Assembly: GCA_020025415.1 (NCBI GenBank)
Contig: JAHHSB010000080.1
Coordinates: 1-6,215, forward strand
DNA length: 6,215 nucleotides
Source: Oscillibacter sp.
Lineage (GTDB): Bacteria > Bacillota > Clostridia > Oscillospirales > Oscillospiraceae
Direction of reading: 5' to 3'
Part shown: positions 1-5,191 of the stretch, piece after piece
How the letters are laid out: the number at the start of each line of letters is the position of its first letter
Position numbering within the stretch: the first letter of the stretch is position 1
Position numbers and translations under genes: made by a program
Notes under the pieces: generated by a model
What the model was told of the DNA's origin: nothing
The model's input: only the letters and a program-made list of their open reading frames with translations
The model's database searches: none

Positions 1-835
1 GCTGCCCTTCGGCGTGTGCCAGATCGGCAAGTCCTTCCGCAACGAGATCACCCCGGGCAACTTCACCTTCCGCACCCGGGAGTTTGAACAGATGGAGCTG
101 GAGTTCTTCTGTCAGCCGGGCACCGAGCTGGATTGGTTTAAATACTGGAAGGACTTCTGCCATCAGTGGCTGCTGAACCTGGGTATGAAGGATGAAAACC
201 TGCGCCTGCGGGACCACGACCCGGAGGAGCTGTCCCACTACTCCAACGCCACCACCGACTTTGAGTTTGTCTTCCCCTTCGGCTGGGGCGAGCTGTGGGG
301 CGTGGCCAGCCGCACCAACTTCGACCTGAACGCCCACCAGACCACCTCCGGCAAAGACCTGACCTACTTCGATCAGGAGAAGAACGAGCATTATATCCCC
401 TATGTCATCGAGCCCTCTTTGGGTGCCGACCGGGTGACCCTGGCCTTCCTCATCGACGCCTATGACGAGGAAGTGGTGGATGCGGAGAAAAACGACGTGC
501 GCACCGTGCTGCGCCTGCACCCGGCCCTGGCCCCCTTCAAGGCAGCGGTGCTGCCCCTGAGCAAGAAGCTCTCCGACAGGGCCCGGGAGATCCAGGCGGA
601 GCTCAGCAAGGACTTTATGGTGGACTTTGATGATACCGGCTCCATTGGCAAGCGCTATCGCCGGGAGGACGAGATCGGCACTCCCTACTGCATCACCGTG
701 GACTTTGACACCGTAGGCGACGGCGACAAAGAAGGTGACAACTGCGTCACCGTCCGTGACCGGGACACCATGGAACAGGTGCGGCTGCCCATCAGCGAGC
801 TGAAGGCCTATCTGGCGGAGAGAATGGCGTTTTAA
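1..835 (+). CDS. glyS: Glycyl-tRNA synthetase, dimeric alpha2 type (5'-truncated by window edge)
   Basis: Class II aminoacyl-tRNA synthetase that charges tRNA-Gly with glycine in the cytoplasm. The reading frame is open from base 2 and ends with TAA at 833-835, so 277 residues are visible. Family members have roughly 450-460 residues, so about the first 180, including motif 1, lie outside the window. Visible residues 12-15 are FRNE, the class II motif 2 core, followed by the glycine-enzyme stretch [10 protein letters not shown]. Residues 137-144, EPSLGADR, are motif 3, the ATP-binding arginine region. About residues 169-272 form the HGTP-type anticodon-binding domain (starting near [10 protein letters not shown] and including [22 protein letters not shown]). 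This is the single-chain enzyme, not the alpha2-beta2 GlyQ/GlyS pair. A GTG at 14 is internal and not a start, because the frame continues upstream with conserved residues (LPFG). Identification is very secure. Confidence 0.97.
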   Translation, partial: LPFGVCQIGKSFRNEITPGNFTFRTREFEQMELEFFCQPGTELDWFKYWKDFCHQWLLNLGMKDENLRLRDHDPEELSHYSNATTDFEFVFPFGWGELWGVASRTNFDLNAHQTTSGKDLTYFDQEKNEHYIPYVIEPSLGADRVTLAFLIDAYDEEVVDAEKNDVRTVLRLHPALAPFKAAVLPLSKKLSDRAREIQAELSKDFMVDFDDTGSIGKRYRREDEIGTPYCITVDFDTVGDGDKEGDNCVTVRDRDTMEQVRLPISELKAYLAERMAF

Positions 836-868
836 AAAGTGGATTTTCCTGAAAAACCAACGCAACCC

Positions 869-902
869 TGCCGGGCAGCTGAATCATCGCGGCTGCCCGG
901 CA
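869..902 (+). other. Perfect 11-bp hairpin between glyS and the LtaS-like gene
   Basis: TGCCGGGCAGC (869-879) pairs perfectly with GCTGCCCGGCA (892-902) around a 12-nt loop. No T-run follows (CCTCACAGAAAG), so it does not look like a standard intrinsic terminator. It lies 33 bp after the glyS stop and ends 8 bp before the next gene's ribosome binding site. It could be a weak terminator, an mRNA-stabilising structure for glyS, or a structure affecting translation of the downstream gene. No clear -35/-10 promoter is seen in this 92-bp gap, so read-through from glyS into the next gene is plausible. Confidence 0.5.
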
Positions 903-910
903 CCTCACAG

Positions 911-919
911 AAAGAGAGG
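911..919 (+). promoter_or_regulatory. Ribosome binding site fixing a TTG start
   Basis: AAAGAGAGG lies 8 nt before the TTG at 928. It is a reasonable Shine-Dalgarno match at good spacing and supports TTG rather than any later ATG as the start of the LtaS-like gene. The first residues (KKNKRPRE) form a basic cytoplasmic tail before the first membrane segment, which also fits this start. Confidence 0.7.
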
Positions 920-927
920 CAACCTTA

Positions 928-2892
928 TTGAAAAAGAACAAACGTCCCAGAGAAGTAGGACCGGAGTGGTTTCGCTGGCTGATGTTCCTGGGCGGCGCTT
1001 TGTGCATGGGCCTGGGTGTGGCCATCGGCGTGCTGTGGATCAACTTCGGCTCCCTGGCGGCGGTGGCGGAGTGGGGAGGAAAATACTGGAACTATCTGAC
1101 CATGACCGCCCTGCTGTACGCGGTGGCGGTCTATCTGCTGGGGTCACTGCTGGGCCGGCTGTGGCTGTCGGGCCTGCTGGTGAGCGTGGCGGCCATGATC
1201 CTGGCACTGGTGGATTATTTCAAAACCGCCATCAACGGCACTCCGCTGGAGCTGGCGGACTTCGGCTTGGCCGCACAGCTGGGGCAGGTGGCCGGTGTGG
1301 CCGGGGAGCTGAAGCCCCCGGTGGACTTCTGGCGGGCGCTGGCGGCGCTGGCGGTTTGTGCGGCGCTGCTGTTTTTGTTCCGGCGCATCACCCGGCTGAC
1401 TTCCGCCCGGCTGCGGTTTTTGAACATTTCTGGGTCGCTGCTGGTGCTGCTGTATCTGTTTTCCTCCGGCGGTGCCCAGACGGTGGGGAATCTCCTGGGG
1501 GTGGACGTGTATGCCCGGATGCCCGCGGCCAGTAACCACAGCTTTTACGGGCTGACCCTGGCGCTGTGGCGGGATGCGGTGATGCAGGACATCCCCGCGC
1601 CGGAGGGATACAGCGAGGCATATATGGACCAGGTGCTCACCCGAATCGACGAGCTGCTGACAGAACAGGGGATCGGCACTGCCGACACGGAGGATCAGAA
1701 GCAGCCCAACGTCATCATGATCCTGTCCGAGGCCTTTTTTGACCTGACCCGGCTGCCGGATCTCCAGTATGAGGCCGACCCTGTGGCCAACTTTCACGCT
1801 TTGGCGGAGGAGGGGATCTCCGGCAGCTTCCACAGTCACTATCTGGGCTATGGAACCGGCTATATCGAGATGGCCATGCAGTACGGCGTAACCAACCGGG
1901 ACTTCGGCACCAGCACCAACATCTGCTTTTTGGAGGATGCGGAGTACGAGAAGTATACCGCCCTGGCCGAGCAGTTCACCCTGACGGGGAACTATCGGGC
2001 GGAGATGCTTCACGCCTACAACAACAGCTTGTACAACCGGACGGTGACCTATCCGCTGCTGGGCTACGACCAGCTGCTGTTTTCCGAGGATGTGCAGAAT
2101 CTGGGCTTTGCCTGGACCGGCGGCGTCTACGGCGGCTACTATCTCAAAGACGAGTATCTCTTTACCGGGATGCTCGACCGGATGCAGACCATCAACGAAT
2201 CGGGCCAGCGGGCGTTTTTGTTCGGCATCACCATGGAAAACCACCAGCCCTTCGACCCGGAGAAGTTTGGCTATGAATGCCAGATCGGCGTCAGCTCCCA
2301 CACCCTCGGCGACCCGGACATGGAGATCGTGCGGGTGATGGTGGAGGGGATTACCCGGGCGGACCAGGCCCTGGGCACCCTGACCGACGCCCTGCGCCGC
2401 AGCGATGAGCCCACCATCGTGGTATTCTTCGGCGACCACCGGCCCAACCTCTTTATGACCGACGGGGATACGGTGTACACCAAGCTGGGGATGTGCCCGT
2501 CCAACGGGACGGACGGCTGGACGGCCGAGCAGATCAATGAGCTCTATTCCACCGACTATCTCATCTGGGCCAACGACCCGGCGCTGCTCCAGGGGCAGGA
2601 GGGTACCTGCCGGGACAGCAGCATCACCGCCCTGGGACCGGACCTGCTGGAGCTGACAGGCCAAACCATCTCCCGCTACTGGGGCGTGCTGGAACTGGCC
2701 AGTCAGGTCAGCCTGACCAACACGGACCTTTACTTCGTGTCCGGACAGGGACAGGCCTACTTCTCCGCCGAGGAGGCGGGGCTAACCGCGGCGGAGCAGG
2801 AGATTCTGGAGCTGCGGGAAGCGGTGGTATACGATGCGTTTTACGGTGAGCAGTATATTACCCAGCAGATGAACCAGCCGGTGGGCAGCTGA
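928..2892 (+). CDS. LTA synthase family membrane protein (sulfatase-fold phosphoglycerol transferase)
   Basis: Predicted polytopic membrane enzyme of 654 residues with an extracellular sulfatase-fold (alkaline phosphatase superfamily) domain. Known relatives (LtaS, LtaP, MdoB/OpgB) move glycerol phosphate from phosphatidylglycerol onto lipoteichoic acid or glycans. About five hydrophobic segments fall near residues 15-40, 55-76, 77-97, 134-152 and 164-180, as in LtaS. A linker containing PAPEGYS (224-230) leads to the catalytic domain from about 260. Mapped onto S. aureus LtaS, the manganese and catalytic residues are present: Glu268 (ILSEAFFD), nucleophile Thr310 (GYGTGYIE), His439 (MENHQPFD), and Asp503-His504 (FGDHRP). 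The length is close to LtaS. The product could be lipoteichoic acid or another glycerol-phosphate-decorated envelope polymer, and the sequence does not tell which. The gene starts with TTG, may be read from glyS, and is followed by a strong hairpin terminator. The family call is secure; the exact substrate is inferred. Confidence 0.92.
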   Translation: MKKNKRPREVGPEWFRWLMFLGGALCMGLGVAIGVLWINFGSLAAVAEWGGKYWNYLTMTALLYAVAVYLLGSLLGRLWLSGLLVSVAAMILALVDYFKTAINGTPLELADFGLAAQLGQVAGVAGELKPPVDFWRALAALAVCAALLFLFRRITRLTSARLRFLNISGSLLVLLYLFSSGGAQTVGNLLGVDVYARMPAASNHSFYGLTLALWRDAVMQDIPAPEGYSEAYMDQVLTRIDELLTEQGIGTADTEDQKQPNVIMILSEAFFDLTRLPDLQYEADPVANFHALAEEGISGSFHSHYLGYGTGYIEMAMQYGVTNRDFGTSTNICFLEDAEYEKYTALAEQFTLTGNYRAEMLHAYNNSLYNRTVTYPLLGYDQLLFSEDVQNLGFAWTGGVYGGYYLKDEYLFTGMLDRMQTINESGQRAFLFGITMENHQPFDPEKFGYECQIGVSSHTLGDPDMEIVRVMVEGITRADQALGTLTDALRRSDEPTIVVFFGDHRPNLFMTDGDTVYTKLGMCPSNGTDGWTAEQINELYSTDYLIWANDPALLQGQEGTCRDSSITALGPDLLELTGQTISRYWGVLELASQVSLTNTDLYFVSGQGQAYFSAEEAGLTAAEQEILELREAVVYDAFYGEQYITQQMNQPVGS

Positions 2893-2922
2893 TGTCCGCC
2901 CAGTAACGACGGATTTCCCCCG

Positions 2923-2961
2923 TTTACCACAATTTCCACAAAATTTTCCACAAGTGGAAAA
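2923..2961. repeat. TTTCCACAA-like repeats ending in a TTTTCCAC-AA-GTGGAAAA palindrome
   Basis: Three similar units follow one another at roughly 10-bp steps: TTTACCACAA (2923-2932), TTTCCACAA (2933-2941) and TTTTCCACAA (2944-2953). The last is half of an 18-bp dyad, with TTTTCCAC (2944-2951) facing GTGGAAAA (2954-2961). TTTTCCACA differs by one base from the DnaA box TTATCCACA; the others differ by two. The dyad could also be a protein-binding operator or the upstream part of the adjacent terminator. Its function is not established by sequence. Confidence 0.55.
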
Positions 2962-2965
2962 CGAG

Positions 2966-2996
2966 AAGGGCCGCGTCCAATCGGACGCGGCCCTTT
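2966..2996 (+). terminator. Intrinsic terminator of the LtaS-like gene
   Basis: AAGGGCCGCGTCC (2966-2978) pairs perfectly over 13 bp with GGACGCGGCCCTT (2983-2995) around the 4-nt loop AATC. A short T-rich tail follows (CCCTTTCCCT). It begins 74 bp after the LtaS-like stop codon. The T-run is weak, but the stem is long and GC-rich and the position is right. Because the stem is symmetric it may also slow leftward transcripts. Confidence 0.75.
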
Positions 2997-3096
2997 CCCT
3001 GCATTGTAAAAAGAGAGAAGACAATGGAAAGACGCTGAATTTCACGTAACATGATAAACGGTTTTGGGAAAAAGCACAAGTAAACGGCGGGAGAAA

Positions 3097-3108
3097 CTTG
3101 TCAACAAG
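3097..3108. repeat. Dyad 1, CTTGTCAACAAG
   Basis: Near-palindromic 12-mer in the context AAACTTGTCAACAAGCGG, shared almost letter for letter with the copy at 3302-3313. It has the TTGT-NN-ACAA form seen in operators of FadR/GntR-type repressors; the B. subtilis gluconate operator core is CTTGTATACAAG. It also resembles a degenerate DnaA box (TTGTCAACA). It lies about 190 bp from the other two copies. Confidence 0.5.
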
Positions 3109-3113
3109 CGGCG

Positions 3114-3139
3114 TTTTGACGGGGGTTTCCCCGACAAAA
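3114..3139. other. Imperfect hairpin TTTTGACGGGG / CCCCGACAAAA
   Basis: Bases 3114-3124 pair with 3129-3139 over 11 positions with one A-A mismatch, around the loop GTTT. The right arm is part of a direct repeat whose second copy (3179-3192) lies beyond the 17-bp hairpin, so the left arm could instead pair with that copy. This is a possible structured RNA or compound terminator; no known family was recognised. Confidence 0.4.
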
Positions 3140-3141
3140 TG

Positions 3142-3178
3142 CAGAACCGGGCCGTGCAATCTGCACGGCCCGGTTCTG
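3142..3178 (-). terminator. Perfect 17-bp hairpin, probable terminator of the nagZ-alaX-gntR operon
   Basis: The arms are 3142-3158 (CAGAACCGGGCCGTGCA) and 3162-3178, perfectly complementary with a 3-5-nt loop. On the minus strand the stem is followed by CATTTTGTC, a short T-run; on the plus strand it is followed by TCCCCGAC with none. This favours termination of leftward transcripts from the GntR gene, whose stop is 140 bp away. It may work in both directions. Confidence 0.6.
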
Positions 3179-3248
3179 TCCCCGACTAAAATACGGAAAA
3201 GAATGAAGAGGGTTTTACTCGTTCAACCAAGAACAATATAGGCCATTT

Positions 3249-3266
3249 CCTTGCCAAAAGGCAAGG
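3249..3266. other. Short hairpin CCTTGCC-AAAA-GGCAAGG
   Basis: A perfect 7-bp stem with an AAAA loop, extendable by a T-G wobble and a T-A pair. It lies 52 bp past the GntR stop in the leftward direction. No T-run follows on either strand, so it is not a convincing terminator on its own; it may be 3' UTR structure of the operon mRNA. Confidence 0.35.
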
Positions 3267-3281
3267 GATTTCGGGGGGAAA

Positions 3282-3293
3282 GTTGTTGACAAG
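3282..3293. repeat. Dyad 2, GTTGTTGACAAG
   Basis: Second copy of the TTGT-YR-ACAA dyad, in the context AAAGTTGTTGACAAGCGG. Its centre is 20 bp from that of dyad 3, about two DNA turns, so bound proteins would face roughly the same side. It contains TTGACA, a -35-like hexamer, but no -10 box is found at the right distance on the plus strand. Confidence 0.5.
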
Positions 3294-3301
3294 CGGATAA
3301 A

Positions 3302-3313
3302 CTTGTCGACAAG
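3302..3313. repeat. Dyad 3, perfect palindrome CTTGTCGACAAG
   Basis: Perfect 12-bp palindrome ending 4 bp before the GntR stop codon. It differs from the core of the B. subtilis GntR gluconate operator (CTTGTATACAAG) only in the two central bases. The flanks AAA and CGC/CGG are shared with the other copies. It may be an operator, a DnaA-like site, or 3' UTR structure. Confidence 0.5.
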
Positions 3314-3317
3314 CGCC

Positions 3318-3992
3318 TCAGTCCTCCACGACTTTTTCCAGATCCTCAAAGTGGGACGTCAAAAGCTTGATCAGGGCCTCACTGTCCCGCCGCTCCAGGG
3401 CATCCACCATGGAAAGATGCTCCTGAATCCGCTGAAGATGCATCTCCATGGGGCTGCGGGTCCAGCGGATTATCAGCAGATGCTCCGTATGGCCGGAGAC
3501 GATCTGGGACAGGCAGTGGAGCAGGGCGTTGCCAGAGGACTGCATCAGCCGCCCGTGGAAGGCGAAGTCTGCCCGGGAAAGCTCCGACAGCTCCGAGCAT
3601 TCCGCCATCTGCCAGGCATAGCGGCGCAGCTCCGCCAGATCCTCCTTCGTGCGCTTGGCGGCCGCGGCCGGGGCGGCCCCCAGCTCCAAAATGCAGCGCA
3701 CCGCCAGGATATCCCGGTAATTGGGATTGGTGAATAGGGTCATCAGGTAGAGGATTTCCGTGTTCTGCCGGATATCCCCGCTGCCTAGGAAGGTGCCCTT
3801 GCCCTGCTGTCCGTAGAGAATGCCCAGCACCGACAGCGCGGTGTAGACCTCCCGCACCTGGGCCCGGGGGATGCCCAGGATCCGGGCCAGCTGATTTTCT
3901 GAATAGATCTTGTCGTCCGGCTTCAAAGTCCCGTCCCCCAGGCTTTGAACGAACTTTTCAATGACTTTTTGGCAGCTTTCGGAACTAAGCAA
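3318..3992 (-). CDS. GntR-family transcriptional regulator, FadR (FCD) subfamily
   Basis: DNA-binding repressor or activator of 224 residues, the usual FadR-subfamily size. An N-terminal winged helix-turn-helix spans about residues 8-70 (SENQLARILGIPRAQVREVYTALSVLGIL, then the wing GQQGKGTF). A C-terminal helical FCD domain spans about 90-220. The metal- and ligand-site residues of FCD proteins are all visible: Asp142 and His146 (RADFAFH), His192 (QEHLSMVDAL) and His214 (LTSHFEDL). Family members usually bind small carboxylates or sugar acids; the ligand here is unknown. The start chosen is TTG at 3992, because AAGGAGGG lies 9 nt upstream; a longer frame to 4061 would add 23 poorly conserved residues inside alaX. 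The gene overlaps alaX by 8 bp, suggesting coupled translation as the last gene of the operon. Confidence 0.9.
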   Translation of the reverse strand: MLSSESCQKVIEKFVQSLGDGTLKPDDKIYSENQLARILGIPRAQVREVYTALSVLGILYGQQGKGTFLGSGDIRQNTEILYLMTLFTNPNYRDILAVRCILELGAAPAAAAKRTKEDLAELRRYAWQMAECSELSELSRADFAFHGRLMQSSGNALLHCLSQIVSGHTEHLLIIRWTRSPMEMHLQRIQEHLSMVDALERRDSEALIKLLTSHFEDLEKVVED

Positions 3993-5154
3993 GGCTGATC
4001 CCCTCCTTCCCCAGAAATGTCTCGATCTCCGCCCGACTGGCCTGGACGCTGCCCTGGGCAAAGCCGTTGCGTCCGCCGCCCCGGCCGTTGAGAGCGGCGT
4101 TGAGCCCTTTCACCAGGGTACTGATGTCCTGCCCGTCGGGACGAACCAGGGCGTAGGCAAAGCGGCCCTCCCCGGCGGGGGAGAAGACTGCCGCCAGCTC
4201 CCCGCAGCTGCGGGCCAGTGCGTCCGCCAGGCGGCGCACCCCATCGGAGGAGAGGCCCTCCTCCACCAGGACAGTGGCGCCCCGGCCCGCATATTCCCGG
4301 GCGATGGCAGCAAAGACCCGCTCCTCCAGCTCGCCGGCCCGGCGGCGGGCGGCGGCAAGGTCTTCTTTCAAGCGGCCCACCGCGGCAGCGGTGGCCTCGC
4401 CTTTCACCGACAGGGCCTGGGCCACGGCCCGATTCTGTTCATAGATCCGGTCGAAAAAGGCCAGGGCCCGCTCTCCAAAGAGGACTTCCATACGGCAGCC
4501 CTGGTGGAATTTTTCTACCGACAGGATCTTCACCGGCCCGGCCTGGCCGCTGCGGGCCACATGGGTGCCGCAGCAGGCGCAGCAGTCCGCCCCCGGGAAG
4601 GCAACGATGCGCACTGCCCCCTCCAGGGCCTTTTTACTCCGGTAGTGGAGCTGCTCCAGCACCTCCGGGGCGGGGAAGCTGATCTCCGCCGGCACGTCGG
4701 AGAGGATGTAGGCGTTGGCCCGGCGCTGGCCCTCCATGGCCTGCTCCCAGCTCAGGGGGATGCTGTAATCCAAAGTCACCGTCTCCGCGCCGATGTGGAA
4801 GCCCACGTTGTCACAGTGGTACAGCCTGCAGAGAATGCCCGAGAGGATGTGCTCGCCCGAGTGCTGCTGGGTGTGGTCCCGGCGGCGGTCCCAATCGATC
4901 TCGCCGGCCACCGTCTCCCCGATTTCCAGAGCTTTGTCCACCATGTGGAAAATCACACCGTCCCGCTCCTGCACGTCCCAAACGGCGCCGCCGCCCAGCA
5001 CCCCGTGGTCGGCGGGCTGGCCGCCCCCCTCGGGGTAAAAGGCAGTGCGGTCCAGCACAACGGACCAGCCGTTTTTCAGGCTTTGGCAGTCCAGGACCCG
5101 GGCGGAGAAGCGGCGCAACGTAAGGTCGGCGTAATATAACTTTTCTGTTTCCAT
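3985..5154 (-). CDS. alaX: Alanyl-tRNA editing protein, AlaX-L type
   Basis: Free-standing homologue of the alanyl-tRNA synthetase editing and C-terminal domains, 389 residues. AlaX proteins hydrolyse Ser-tRNA(Ala), and in some cases Gly-tRNA(Ala), in the cytoplasm, preventing mistranslation of alanine codons. The N-terminal part has the conserved FYPEGGGQPADHG (about 39-51). The zinc site is visible as His94 and His98 (HTQQHSGEH) with Cys194 and His198 (CCGTH). A likely coiled coil (about 240-285) leads to a DHHA1-like C-terminal domain (about 295-385) with the GGGR motif at 359-362 followed by NGFAQGS. This C-terminal domain makes it the long AlaX-L form. It lacks the aminoacylation domain of AlaRS. 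The start is ATG at 5154, where METEKLYY begins; the longer frame to 5286 is the antisense-side overlap with nagZ and lacks conservation. It sits 37 bp after nagZ and overlaps gntR. Confidence 0.93.
   Translation of the reverse strand: METEKLYYADLTLRRFSARVLDCQSLKNGWSVVLDRTAFYPEGGGQPADHGVLGGGAVWDVQERDGVIFHMVDKALEIGETVAGEIDWDRRRDHTQQHSGEHILSGILCRLYHCDNVGFHIGAETVTLDYSIPLSWEQAMEGQRRANAYILSDVPAEISFPAPEVLEQLHYRSKKALEGAVRIVAFPGADCCACCGTHVARSGQAGPVKILSVEKFHQGCRMEVLFGERALAFFDRIYEQNRAVAQALSVKGEATAAAVGRLKEDLAAARRRAGELEERVFAAIAREYAGRGATVLVEEGLSSDGVRRLADALARSCGELAAVFSPAGEGRFAYALVRPDGQDISTLVKGLNAALNGRGGGRNGFAQGSVQASRAEIETFLGKEGISLA
4001..4008 (-). promoter_or_regulatory. Ribosome binding site of the GntR gene, inside alaX
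   Basis: Reading leftward, AAGGAGGG (4008 to 4001) lies 9 nt before the TTG at 3992. It is a near-ideal Shine-Dalgarno sequence within the last codons of alaX and decides the GntR start in favour of TTG over upstream in-frame starts. Confidence 0.8.
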
Positions 5155-5160
5155 GGGGAA

Positions 5161-5170
5161 ACCTTCCTTT
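5161..5170 (-). promoter_or_regulatory. Ribosome binding site of alaX
   Basis: Reading leftward, AAAGGAAGGT (5170 to 5161) lies about 7 nt before the ATG at 5154, in the 37-bp gap after nagZ. It supports ATG 5154 as the true alaX start and translation from a shared mRNA. Confidence 0.75.
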
Positions 5171-5191
5171 CCGTTGGCATTTTGCCGGGGC

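Larger units (their letters stand above)
2893..3317. other. 425-bp convergent intergenic region rich in hairpins and repeats
   Basis: Non-coding gap between the ends of two convergent transcription units. It is visibly poorer in GC than the genes. From left to right it holds TTTCCACAA-like repeats and a palindrome, a 13-bp terminator hairpin, a TTGTCAACAA dyad, an imperfect hairpin, a 17-bp perfect hairpin between direct repeats, a 7-bp hairpin, and two more TTGT..ACAA dyads. No credible gene is present: the plus-strand ATGs at 3024 and 3051 open frames of only 4 and 10 codons. A minus-strand frame over 2782-3159 runs through both strong hairpins and into the LtaS-like gene. No convincing promoter was found, although TTGACA at 3287-3292 resembles a -35 box without a -10 partner. 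Confidence 0.75.

Noticed and set aside
1144..2664. Long minus-strand open frame (506 codons) inside the LtaS-like gene
   Set aside because: It is fully antisense to a well-supported gene with conserved catalytic motifs. The translation is rich in His, Gln, Gly and Arg with no recognisable domain, as expected from the complement of GC-rich coding sequence.
2944..2961. parS or dif site
   Set aside because: The palindrome TTTTCCAC-AA-GTGGAAAA does not match the B. subtilis parS consensus (TGTTNCACGTGAAACA) or the XerC/XerD arms of dif closely enough.
3051..3083. Ten-codon frame MINGFGKKHK in the intergenic region
   Set aside because: No ribosome binding site precedes it and nothing else supports expression.
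2782..3159. Minus-strand open frame (125 codons) across the LtaS-like 3' end and the intergenic region
   Set aside because: It runs through the two strong hairpins, overlaps the LtaS-like gene on the other strand, and has no recognisable domain.
3287..3292. TTGACA as a promoter -35 box on the plus strand
   Set aside because: No TATAAT-like hexamer lies 16-18 bp downstream, and the sequence that follows is the antisense 3' end of the GntR gene.
3097..3313. CRISPR array
   Set aside because: The repeats are only 12-17 bp, unevenly spaced (185 and 20 bp between centres), palindromic, and there are no cas genes nearby.
3993..4061. Upstream extension of the GntR gene
   Set aside because: The added residues (Arg/Ser/Gly-rich) match no GntR N-terminus, and a strong Shine-Dalgarno sequence points to TTG 3992.
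3961..5139. Plus-strand open frame (392 codons) opposite alaX
   Set aside because: It is antisense to alaX, which has intact zinc and GGGR motifs. The predicted protein is low-complexity (Ala, Gly, His, Pro) without a family signature.
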